From Gnomoniopsis sp. IMI 355080 (lineage: Eukaryota > Ascomycota > Sordariomycetes > Diaporthales > Gnomoniaceae): DNA of 64,000 nucleotides. The stretch covers positions 1 through 64,000 of the forward strand of contig JAPEVC010000098.1 in NCBI GenBank assembly GCA_027946555.1, read 5' to 3'. The notes below the pieces were generated by a model. It did not search any database. It was given only the letters and a program-made list of their open reading frames with translations, and had not been told where the DNA came from. Below are positions 23,098 to 33,526 of the stretch, one piece after another. How positions within the stretch are numbered: the first letter of the stretch is position 1; every line of letters starts with the position of its first letter. A program made the position numbers and the translations under genes.

Positions 23098-24954
23098 TTA
23101 TACATCCTCATTGTGTCTTGTCTCTGCCTTGTTCTCATTCAATAATGCCCCGCCATTCTTCATGCTCGAAGCCGGGGATGGCAATTCTGCCGTACCAGCT
23201 TCTTTCCGAATTCTCGCCATCTCTTCTGCTGGGGGTGGTGTCCATTTTGCCGATTTCCGAGGACTGACACGCTCCAAGTACATCGTATCAATCTCTTCAA
23301 GCGTCCTGCCTTGACCCTCAACCACAAAAAAGTATACCAAAATTCCACCCACAAGATTGCAAGCGGCAAAAACATATCCAAATGCAAAATCGATGTCGTT
23401 CGTAATAAAAGGCGTGAAGAAAGCAATGAGGAAGTTCCAGGTCCAGTTGCTCGCAGTAGCCAAGGCCATACCCTTGGCACGGTATTTGGACGGGTAGATC
23501 TCAGCAATGATTGTCCAGACCATTGGGCCCCACGTCGTAGCATAGCCGAGAATGAATAAGCATGCCATGACGATCAGACCGATACCAGCCTGTGGCGTGT
23601 TGGACGGCGTCTCTACATCGAGAGCAAAATGGCCCACAGAGGCGAAAATGATGAAGCAGACAGTCATCCAGATGCTACCTGTGATGAGAGATCTGCGTCG
23701 GCCGTAGTGCTCCACGAGGTAGAGACCAATGAAAGTAACTCCAAAGTTGATGCCGTTCAGAATCATCTGCGTGACAAAAGAGGGGATTGATACAGATGTG
23801 AAGATAGTCTGCAGATGTCAGTACAATTGCCCAGGACGCACACAATTCGTTGGACACACAAAAGGACAATTTAGGGGCCCAAACTTACAGTTCCGTAGTA
23901 GAAGAAATAGTTTGCGCCAGTGAGCTGTTGGAACATCTGCAGCATGACCCCCAGCAAAATTCTGTAAGTCATGCGAGGAGCCTTGAACATGTCAACAGCC
24001 TCACGGATGGGGCCCTGTTGCTGCTGCATTTGCTCTACTCGAAACTTGCTCTCTAGCTCTTCCATCTGTGTGTAAATGGAAATGTGATTCTCTGGTGCGC
24101 CGTACACGCGCATCAAAGTACGCTTAGCATCTTCGACATGTCCTTTGCGGTAGACAAAACGGGGTGTCTCGGGGAAGAACCAGATGCCAAGACCAAGGAT
24201 CAAAGTCCAAAGCCAGCCAATGCCAATCACAATCCTCCATGACCCAGAGTTTCCTGATTGATGCGTATACGTGCCATAGTTGAAGCACGCCGCGAGGAAT
24301 ATGCCCAACGTGATGAAGAGTTGGTATGTGCAGACCAGTGCGCCTCGAATCCATGGTGGTGCCGTTTCAGATTGGAACATGGGCACAAGGAGACTCAGTG
24401 CTCCCACGCCCAGACCAGCGATGAAGCGACCAACCGCGAACTGCTGCCATGAAGTTGAGGAAGCGACTTGAATAACAAATCCTGTTGCGACAATGGTGCT
24501 CCAAAAAGAGATAGACGGGCGTCGCCCGAATCTATCCGCAATTGGGGCGGCTACCAGAGCACCGACGAGTGTGCCAATGGATAATAATCCGACAATGAGA
24601 CCAGAACGGACAGTGCTAAATGCGTAAGAGTTGTCTGGCTGAAGTTCTCCGAACCTTTGGAGGAAGTTTGGCATTTCTAGAAAGCCGGAAATTTGACCGG
24701 TATCATATCTGGGGCGAGGTCAGTATAGGGCAGCGAAGGCATGTGGTATGTACCCAAGTAGAATCTCGGAGACTTGTTGCCTACCCAAAAATAAAACCGC
24801 CCATTGAGACCAATGTTCCCATGAAGAATGTACGTCCCGTTATCCTCTTCACAGGAGAGTAGTCGAGATGTGCGAGATCCTTCCGCGAGTCGGTGCTCGC
24901 AGTAGAATTTGGGTTTGCATAGTCAAAGTTGACACTGCTGTTAAGGCTCAACAT
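23098..24954 (-). CDS. MFS sugar (hexose-type) transporter
   Basis: Predicted 566 residues from exons 24954-24785, 24708-23889 and 23808-23098, with introns of 76 and 80 nt (phases 2 and 0). The first join gives FIFGYDTGQISGFLEM, the normal start of sugar-porter TM1. Other family motifs are DRFGRRPS (loop 2-3), PETPRFVYRKG (loop 6-7), QQLTGANYFFYYGT (TM7), EHYGRRRS, EIYPSKYRAKGMA (TM10-11) and GRTLEEID after TM12. Twelve membrane segments and proton-coupled uptake at the plasma membrane are expected. The TM7 motif resembles yeast-type Hxt hexose carriers, so glucose or another hexose is the likeliest substrate, but the substrate cannot be set from sequence. The C-terminal tail is polar and acidic. 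Confidence 0.93.
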
Positions 24955-27551
24955 CTTGATACGCGCGACCCAGACAGCGGGGAGGTAGGATACGTTTGGT
25001 GATGTGCTGTAGTCGTCCTGGGGCGTCCAGTTCTAAGATGGGTCTTAGGTAAACGAAATCTCGAAACGGAAGTTCGGTGGTGTAATATATAAATCGTGAG
25101 TGACTATCAGCGGGTCGGTGGTGCAGCCTCCACAAGATGCAAGGTTCTCTCCACGGGGTAATGCACGGGGAGTATGGAGACGGTGGGCCACTTCAGCATA
25201 GAGATCATCACGAACTTGGAAATCCAGAGCAACATATACGCCGTCCGAAGTAAGTCCTTGGTCAGGTCGTGAACCGATATGACATCAATCTCACCGGGAT
25301 CCCGCCGACGACCCAGCAGCAACCCTGCGGAAGGCCCGTAAGGCCGAGTGCTACGGCACCTGACCGCTGAGAGTGAGCACTACATTGTTGTTCGGTCCGT
25401 TTGCGCTGGTGTCTGGTTTGTGCGGCTCAAGTGTGGCTTGGCGGCCGTTGCAACTACAACAAGGTTTCAAGGTTCAGGGGGGACAGCGGCCTGTTCGGGT
25501 CTGGCGACGTCATCTATCTTTTCCGATCATTGACTGTTTCTGTCATGCGAGCATAGAAGCAATAATAAGCTCGCCAGTACCGGAAGAATTTTATGACCCA
25601 ACGTCATCTACATCTCCACAAAACAGCCTCACTGCCATCTTTGTGTCCATGCTCTACCCCAGACTTGACACTCCAAGGCCCACTGAAGCCTGTATCACGA
25701 TACCAAGTCGGGCCGTTTACTGTGTACAGCGCACAGGTCGATCTTCTGTTAACCGGCAGGCTCAGTCGGTATCTTTCTGATAAAGATGGCCGCTGCGTCG
25801 TGGTACTAGGTATGAGAAGGTGGCCATACCTCCAAATGTAGCCAAATTCATCGTTTTGCTGCAGTATTCCAGATAAAAAAGTTTGTGCGCATGAAGATAG
25901 CAAAGTGACTGTCCACGGTTAGTGGTCATGATGGGGCTCTACGGATGACATACTTGATACGTATTTGGTGAACACGCCTCTTTTGCCAGCGAACCGTCAA
26001 TTACATCTAAGGTGCAAATTCTTTTCTGAAACTCAATGCTACACATCGAGTCACGCGCTCTTGCATGGAAAGTCCACTTTTCAGATCTCTGACGACGCCT
26101 ATTAGCCCAAGTTATCAGAGGAGGTTACTGCGGCTTAGTAGTCAATGCTCGCTGTAAATACTCATCCAACTTTCTAGTTCAGGGTCTTCAAACCACGGCT
26201 CGTGCCCAAGAAAAATTCTTGCACGTAACGCTTGATGAGAGAGCTAAGCTCCAAAAAGCCTCTTCCCTGCCATTCCATCATGCAATTACCTTTGATAGGT
26301 CGGCTTCGTGCCAGACCATTACATTTTGCGCCTGCATGTAGTACGTTGAAGGCTGTCGAAGCCAGGCTGCACAGGTTTTTAAGCTGTGTGAATGACGTCT
26401 GGAGCGCCAGGCGAAGCCGTCCAATGCTGCTTCATCGCTCTGTTACTATCCAGAGAGTTCGACTCCTGAGATCTGAGAATGTCTCTAGACCAGGTGTTCA
26501 TCAGATGTCTCCAACTTATTGTAGAAAATGTTCCTTGTAGAGTTGAAAAACAACTAGTACTCGTGGCACGGCAAAAGTTGAAATCTGCAGTCCTCGTACC
26601 GTTTATAGCAACGAGGGGAAAGGTCGAGTGGACCTACCCCGGGGCCCCTAAAGGTGTGTTTGAGAACCTACACGGATCTTTATCTGTCTGAATCGACGAT
26701 TTCGCTACAATTTGTGGGCTTAATCATCTTTCACCTGCCAAATAGTATTATGCAATTAATGGACGCCTCGAGGGGAAGTTCCGTCAACATGAAATGTCCA
26801 CACAATGCACTGCCCGGGTGGCCTGGAAAGTTTTGCATGGCCTCTTCTATTAGTATTTCGCTTCTACTGTTTTGTACCTGGACGAAAGCGAGTAGATCAT
26901 GTAGTTATGCAAATGTGCCACGATCACACTGGATGTTTCCTAGCCGTCTTGTTATTCCGATGCTCTCAATCTCTGAAACCGCACGAACAATGTCTCTTTC
27001 ACCTAGACTCTAGAGCGTGACGTGAATTGTTTTTGTAAATTTGTATCATCAGCAAGGCGAAGAGGCTTCGCCTGGGGTGAGGAAAAGTATCAATTAGACT
27101 TCTTGGCCTGTAATTACAGAGGAATTTCCCCTGTTGTGGGACTATAAGCTGCCTGAGAGAAATAGCACCGGTGTACTATCATGATGGAATGATTTGGATG
27201 TGCTATTCCTACCAGTCCATTCGCCTCGTCGGCGTGATGTACCTGATCACACGAATCGATGTGTGGGATTTTAGCGTTGCGGCTAAGGGGGGATGGAGTG
27301 AAGTCAGCAATTAACCCAAGTATTTCTCTGCAGGTGGTGAGCGAAGAGATACTGCAGGAGCAGGAGCGGCAATCCTTCAACTACTTGAAATCGCAAAACA
27401 AATTTCTGTTTAGGAATAGCCGTCTCTCCTTCTTGACATTTCCAAGACGCTCACCTTGATCACTCATCCACCTGACGGTTCTTACCTAAAGAGCCCGAAA
27501 ACCCGACTGATCTTTTTTCCTTCCACAAAGCTATACCTAGGTATTTTCAGT
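24955..27551. other. Long divergent intergenic region
   Basis: 2.6 kb between the sugar transporter (minus) and the CBM9-like gene (plus), so it holds both promoters. Several overlapping open frames of up to 135 codons exist on both strands, but none shows a domain, signal peptide or splice pattern that I can support. Confidence 0.4.
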
Positions 27552-28530
27552 ATGCGTTCCACTTTCGCTATCGCTCAGGCCACAACGATGGCCGCTGCCG
27601 TCCTAGCTGTTACTCAGAAGACCGAGGTTGGCGGTCTCCACGTTCCCTCACTGGACGTTCCAGCCTGTCCTGCTGTTGGAAGTATTTCGTACACCAACAC
27701 AGTGCCCTCAACCGACAACACCACATTTCCCAAGACTGATGTCTCCCTCTGCTACGATGAATCTTTCATTCACATCACGTTCACGGCCCTGCAGGAGAAG
27801 AGCTTTTACTGTAAGTCGACTAAGCAAGGTACCCCGCAGCTTTGCAGGCTGACCATAATCGAAAACTTACTTTTTTTTTTCCCGGGAAAAACAGACAACG
27901 CCAGTATTCCCGTCAATGGAGACATCTACGATTATGAGGTAATGGAGTCTTTCATTGTAAGTATTTATATTTCATTTTGTTTTCTTATATCTGCATGATT
28001 TTGGCCGTGTTCCCATGTCTGCCAAATTATGATAGCCACCGAGTCGTGTCAGCTGGGCCTTTTTAGCTGTCTGCATATAATCAGACTAGCAAGGGACCTT
28101 CATAACGCAAGGGAGAAAGCTGATCCTTCCACCGCAGTCCCGTGGCACCAATGATCCCCAGACCTACTTGGAGTTCGAGGTGGCCCCCGACAACGTCACC
28201 TTCTCGGCTTTCATCTACAATCCTTCCAAGGTCCGCGCGACTGGCGCCGCCTTCGACCGCTTCTATATTACCGACTTGGAAGATGACAAGCTCTCTGCTA
28301 CAACCACTCTCGATATGCCTAATGAGAAGTGGGTATCCGATGTACGAATTCCCTTGGGATTTTTCAATGTTGATGAGGGCTATGCGAAGGGCACTGAGTG
28401 GCGCATGAATTTTTTCCGCACCGTCACTTCCGAAGCCACTTTCCCGGCGCAGGAATATGGTGGCTGGAGTGCTCCCAACGAGACGAACTTCCATATGACG
28501 CCTTTCTTTGGTCATGTTAATTTCTGCTAG
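27552..28530 (+). CDS. Secreted CBM9-like (DOMON-type) protein
   Basis: Predicted 237 residues from exons 27552-27810, 27895-27956 and 28138-28530. The 84-nt first intron (donor GTAAGT, acceptor ACAG, phase 1) and the 181-nt second intron (donor GTAAGT, acceptor CGCAG, phase 0) keep the frame; the second is long for this window. The N-terminus has a weak signal peptide (MRSTFAIAQ, then an Ala/Val-rich stretch). The body resembles fungal proteins annotated as carbohydrate-binding family 9-like: VPSLDVPACP, SLCYDESFIHITFTA, IYDYEVMESFI, TYLEFEVAPDN, and WVSDVRIPLGFF. Family 9-type folds bind sugars or haem; function here is unknown. It faces the S53 protease gene tail to tail. Confidence 0.8.
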
Positions 28531-28857
28531 GGCCTTTCCCCAGCTACAATTAATTTGACAGCATGTAGGGAGCTGCACTGGTACATAATCTTACACCATG
28601 AGGACCTCCACCTGGGAAATCAAAGCATGATCAAGGCCTTGAGAAGAAATTGAAGACCAGATAGAGTGACAAGAGATATCTAGGATTACATTGCGAACAA
28701 GCGATATATCCCCGTACACTATACAATTTGTCTCTACCGCAGAGTAGACATATGAAAAAAAGGAAAGCTGCATATTTTCTTGGTCTTTTTATAAGTGATT
28801 CATCATTGTGATCGTAGACTGAATATCGTGCTGTTTAGCTGTTACCTGAGTAAAGGT
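28531..28857. other. Convergent 3' intergenic spacer
   Basis: 327 bp between two converging genes; both transcripts must end here and may overlap. It contains T-rich stretches on both strands and no open frame of note. Confidence 0.5.
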
Positions 28858-30950
28858 CTACTGCAGACTCTGGAACAATGCCAGCATGGCCGTGTAATTT
28901 GGTGTGCCCAGGCCAGTAACTGGGTCCCAACCAGGAGCACTCGAGAATCCATCCGTATCACATCCCTGGTTGGTTCCGTTTGTGATATCATTCAACACAT
29001 CGGGGTAAGCATACAGCGTAGGATTGATGAAGCCAACAGGGCTCTTGCCCGCAGCAACCAGCTCGTTGTTAATAAGCGTGATAATACTGCCAAACACAGG
29101 CGAGCTCGCACTTGTACCATATACCAGCTCGAAGCCCCCATCAATAGCCACGACATAATTCGCGCCGTTGGCGGAGACATCAGGGTACGCGCGGCTAGTG
29201 CCGGTGTTGTTGTAACGCAGAGAGGTGTAGCCAGGGGGATAGTCAGTGAGGAAGGTGGAGACAGCGTCTGCTTGGTACGATGGGATAGTGAAGTAGTTGC
29301 TGAAGCCGCCGCCAGAGTAAATTACCGTCTCGGACGCAGTCTCGGGCTGGGTGCCAGAGGCCAGGAGCGTGGTGATGTCGGTGCCGGTGGGGACTTGGGT
29401 AGCGCCAACGGCGGTCACGTAGGGGCAGGTCGGAGGGAAAGAAGGGCTGAATCGGACGCCGTCATCGAGGCAGTCATCACCGTTGCCGGCAACACCTATT
29501 CGAAAATTCAGTTTTGGCACAAATACTAAGGGCGGAAGTGCTTACCATCATCGCCGGAAGAGAACAGGAATGTGGTTCCAGCCAGGCCCAACTTCATGTA
29601 CTCGTAGCATTGACGTTCGGCATAGGCGAGGGTCAAGTCAGACTCATCATATCCATATGATGTAGAAATAACGCTGGGAGCAGTATAGTTGCCGCAGTCC
29701 TGGTATTTGTAACCACCAGGCTTCTCATCAGGGTATGTGCCGTCCACTCCGGAGACATCGCCACCGTCGTACGTGCAATATGACGCATCAATAGCATCGA
29801 GGAAATTGTTAAACGAAGCGCTTTCCTCGTCGTCACCGGTCTGGAACAAAGTGATTTGCTGAGGGTAAGAAAGAGTCTGCAGGTGCTTTGTTAGTATCCA
29901 TACCTAATGGTAATGTGGGTCAAACGAGACGCAATCTCACCATCGAATACTCAAGATCAAGATCAGACTCGCCGTTGAAGCCAAAAGTCTGGATCAAGGA
30001 TTGCGGCTCACCACCGTCAACCGAGTCGAGCAGAGGACGTTCTCCGACCTGCTCGCTAGAGAAGTTTGCAAAGAACAAGTCCAGGTCATCAGGTAGGTAT
30101 GACTGGAATCCGTACTCGACGATACCGTAGCTGCTGAGATTGTAGGTTCCGGTGGTGAAGTTGTAGAGAGCACGCAGGCAGTCAGGGGTGATCTGTGTGT
30201 CACAACCCGAGAGTTCCAGATCAATCGCATTGATATCGATGTCTTTTCCGGGCTTAGGCAACGAACCCGTGTTGTTTCCGTAAAGGCTAGGAAGGTCACG
30301 CTTTTGTCTCTTGCGAAGGAGTTCTGCTTGGCTGGGCCGCACCTTGGCGTCGAAGTGGACTGTGGGCATCACAATATCAATATGCTCGGCACTGAGTTCC
30401 GCGGGCACGCTGTAATCGTGGCATGCGATGGAGGATGACCCGTGCTTGTGGTCGAAGTAGTAATACTCGGTCTGCAGAAGCTCTTCAATCTCGGCCACAG
30501 TGGCGTCCTTCACCTCGATCCAGCCTTGATTGAAGTGTTGGCCAATGCGGTCGGCTGCGATGCCGGACTCGGTCAACCAGTTGGTGACAGAATCTGCGCT
30601 CTCCTGGCTGTTTGTTGTTAGCAAGTCTCGTCATCATAGGGTAGTAGTTCATCCGAGATATACCTTGGCGAGAACATATCGACGATTTCTTTGGGGCTCC
30701 AGTGTTGACCATATTTGGCACTACCAGGACGAGACACCTCGTCGAGGAAGTGTGCGCCCAGTTCGAGGTTGCGTTGCTTCAAGCCAATCTTAAGCGGCAT
30801 CCTAATATGGCCTTCGACTCTATCACGGGCTTGCCAACCAGAGGGCGGAGCTGAGCGCTTCTCGTGGACCACATGGCCGGAACGGGTTACAGGTGATGCG
30901 GAACCCAACACAGCCAGCGAGGCCACGACAAGAAATGAGGGAGACCGCAT
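28858..30950 (-). CDS. Secreted tripeptidyl-peptidase, sedolisin family S53
   Basis: Predicted 640 residues from four exons: 30950-30664, 30607-29941, 29876-29546 and 29495-28858. Introns are 56, 64 and 50 nt with CTAAC branches in the first two; phases 2, 0 and 1 all join. Residues 1-18 are a signal peptide. The activation propeptide follows (KYGQHWSPKEIVDMFSP joined to SQESADSVTNWL). The S53 catalytic residues are E309 and D313 (GESDLDLEY), the oxyanion Asp in SSGDDG near 427, and Ser557 in YGTSASSP. Several NxT/S sites are present. It should remove tripeptides from protein N-termini at acid pH outside the cell. It is one of two secreted peptidase genes of different families within 8 kb. 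Confidence 0.95.
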
Positions 30951-32114
30951 ATTGAATTACAGCTTAACGAATCAAACGAGCGGCTGAGTATTCAAATTGG
31001 AAATTCGAGATATTGCGGGAAAAGATGACTCTAAATATGTGGTGGCTCACTGTCTCGCCATGGGCGGCTTCATCATGGAAGATGCCATTCATCACACATC
31101 GGACATCAGCCGACCTACCATTCTCGATACCTTGATACTTGCATCCTGGTATAATACCACTCAGGGATATATAAGACGTACTATCCTTCCTATTCCGTCA
31201 AATACTCGATTCTATCATAAGGTTACTAAGCTTTCCAGCCGATATACCTTTCGATCCATTCCCCTGCGTTTTAGTAGCAAGACAAATGACCCGAGCTGAT
31301 CGCGCTATTATGAAAGCTTTGACAATGCAACGGATCGAGAGGGTGCATCAGTGATCGTCAGGGACAGTCCATGCTAGACAGCGAGTAATCACCTGTGATA
31401 AGCTGGCACGAAGCACCGATCGTCGTCAGCTCACCTAGCCAAGCAGGTGAGCGGCAGCGGGCTATCACCGACATGCCGTCGAAGTGACTGCAATACTTCG
31501 CCAGCTCGCCTAGACCTCCAGCACGTAGATTAGGGGAATGCTTGCAGCCTTGGCATCGGCATCCGAAGCTTGTTTGCTTCCAAAAGCCTTCTATGGCGAG
31601 GTGCATGCAGAATGGAGCCGCCTGAAATGTTGACCTGCCTCTTTGGGTTTGACTGGGTGCCGCGTTCCGGAAAAAAACGGTAATCAGACAAGCTTACCAT
31701 TGCAAAGCTGGATTTGCCTAGAATTTTATATCATGGGGATTTCCATCTGAGCGCTCTATAATCACGAGGAATGGGAAGCCAATATCTGGTCTGCTTGGCT
31801 TAAGGTTGTGTGGCAGTGAAAAGCCGAAGAATTCCCTGCTGTTTTGCAACAATCTCGTCTGTGATTACAATTTCCACCCTGTCAAATACAATACAATGCT
31901 CGATTGGATTTTCTATCATGTTCCCAATGATGTCTGGCAGTAGTATGTATTTTTTTCGTTTGTTCCAGGTTATCAGCCATCCAGCCAACCTCACCAATAT
32001 CTCAATTTACCGCTCACGAGCGCATTGCCAATATGTCCTCCCACTCAAGTCACATCTTGACATTTACTCGATACACAGTTTCAAGACAAGTATGTTTAAG
32101 ACAATAGTCAAACC
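30951..32114. other. Intergenic, promoter of the S53 gene
   Basis: About 1.2 kb between two minus-strand genes. A palindromic TATATA-like sequence lies near 31167-31174, roughly 220 bp before the S53 ATG. No gene is supported. Confidence 0.4.
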
Positions 32115-33062
32115 TCAAGGTGCCGGAGGCAAGACGCCCGGCATCGCCAGCGCAATCTCAGGACAATATGCCGAGATTTCCTCCATACTTTGCGGCGCAT
32201 CAGCATGGACCTTGTGATACCCAAAAGGTGTCTTGTATGCCTGTACGTTCCAGTCAAACTCCTCCGCAAATTGGATTGCCATAGGCCAGTCTGGCAGCTT
32301 GCCCCCACGGCTCTCCATCTTTATTGCGAACCAGATATCCTCACCTCCACCGTCCGTACCTGCCTTCGTCTCAGTCAACCAGTCGTGTGGCTCGTTTAGT
32401 ATATCCATGATCATGGTACGATTGCGTAGCGTCAAACCGCCGTGGTACCAATGGCGGTCTTGTAGTGGTGGCGGGCCGACAAAGTCCCAGTGGAAGAAGT
32501 CTTCGGCTTTGTGGGGTGAGTTGGCGCAGATCACGGAATCGGATTGGAAGAGGAGCACGTGTTCTGCGGGTGCGAGGTTTTCCCAGAGCCAGGGGTCGAC
32601 GAGGAATAAGTTGACGCCGACTCGATCAGTGAGATCGAAGCCTTTCGACTCGGGGATGGGGATGACGATGATCGCACCTGAGGCAACGGCACGTTGCCAG
32701 ATGGCGGAATGGCTGGGTCCGAGATGAGTTTTGATCATTTCATCGGTAGTGAAGAAGACGATGGGCCATTCGGGGCCCAAGACGCCGTGGAAGTGGAGTA
32801 TGAGAGGTACTAGATGCTCTGTGTACTGCGTCTCTACCATGAAGGCCACCTTGTTTTGGATGTCGCCTAATTTGACCGTGGTATGTGGCGTGTTATATTC
32901 GACAGTCTTGTCCACAGTGAGAATTTGCTCTATGCGCTCAATCGCTGTTTGTGGCAACAGAGGTGTGCTCCATCCCATAAAATGTTTGGTGAACAGCACA
33001 CCAATCCATAGAACCGCTAGAACGCGGAGGGCGATGAGCGCCGGGCGTGTTGAGGCACCCAT
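32115..33062 (-). CDS. DUF5672 type II membrane protein (putative glycosyltransferase-like)
   Basis: Single-exon gene for 315 residues. One N-terminal membrane segment (about residues 9-26, LIALRVLAVLWIGVLF) followed by a lumenal domain suggests a type II Golgi or ER protein. The body fits fungal DUF5672 proteins: VAFMVETQYTEHLVPLILHF, WPIVFFTT, LLFQSDSVICANS, DFVGPPP and YHGGLTLRNR, with an acidic end of the fold (DGGGEDIWFA). DUF5672 proteins are considered relatives of glycosyltransferases; LLFQSDS may hold the metal- or nucleotide-sugar-binding acid in place of DxD. Donor and acceptor are unknown. The ATG at 33062 is the first in frame and starts right before the membrane anchor. Confidence 0.85.
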   Translation of the reverse strand: MGASTRPALIALRVLAVLWIGVLFTKHFMGWSTPLLPQTAIERIEQILTVDKTVEYNTPHTTVKLGDIQNKVAFMVETQYTEHLVPLILHFHGVLGPEWPIVFFTTDEMIKTHLGPSHSAIWQRAVASGAIIVIPIPESKGFDLTDRVGVNLFLVDPWLWENLAPAEHVLLFQSDSVICANSPHKAEDFFHWDFVGPPPLQDRHWYHGGLTLRNRTMIMDILNEPHDWLTETKAGTDGGGEDIWFAIKMESRGGKLPDWPMAIQFAEEFDWNVQAYKTPFGYHKVHADAPQSMEEISAYCPEIALAMPGVLPPAP

Positions 33063-33526
33063 CGGACTTTGGCAGAAGCTTATCCGCTCACCGAGCTAGT
33101 TAGCTCGTGAGTGAATAGTGGCTGTACGGGCACGGAGTGGTGGAGTGACGGTGTCTGTATAGGTGCTTTGTGGCCTAGGCCTGACGAGTGTAACTGCGAA
33201 GCTCATAGAGCTCTTCACGCAAGAGGTTTGAATTGCACAAGAGAGAAACACAGCATCTCATGGCCTTGAGAAATCAATGGAAACAAGGGCAGAATGTGAG
33301 TCAGGGCCTTAGACCGAAGAATATTGGGCCAAAGCGCCGATGATAATTCTCCCTTGCTGCAGATTGACTTCAGGATGATTAAATACGCCGCTTGTTGCCG
33401 AGACAAGCTCCCGTTGTTGGCTAGGACGCCTCCCTACATTCCAGCAGCTCCAGGTGGCAAGGGAAAAATCCGACAAGTTTAATTGAAAAACCGTTTTTTT
33501 GGAACACACACGATGCCCTCCACCCC
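33063..33526. other. Intergenic spacer between DUF5672 and S8 genes
   Basis: 464 bp, promoter side of the DUF5672 gene and 3' flank of the subtilase gene. Nothing else is seen. Confidence 0.45.

Noticed and set aside
25373..25780. Plus-strand 135-codon frame between the sugar transporter and the CBM9-like gene
   Set aside because: Mixed composition, no domain, no plausible introns; overlaps frames on the other strand.
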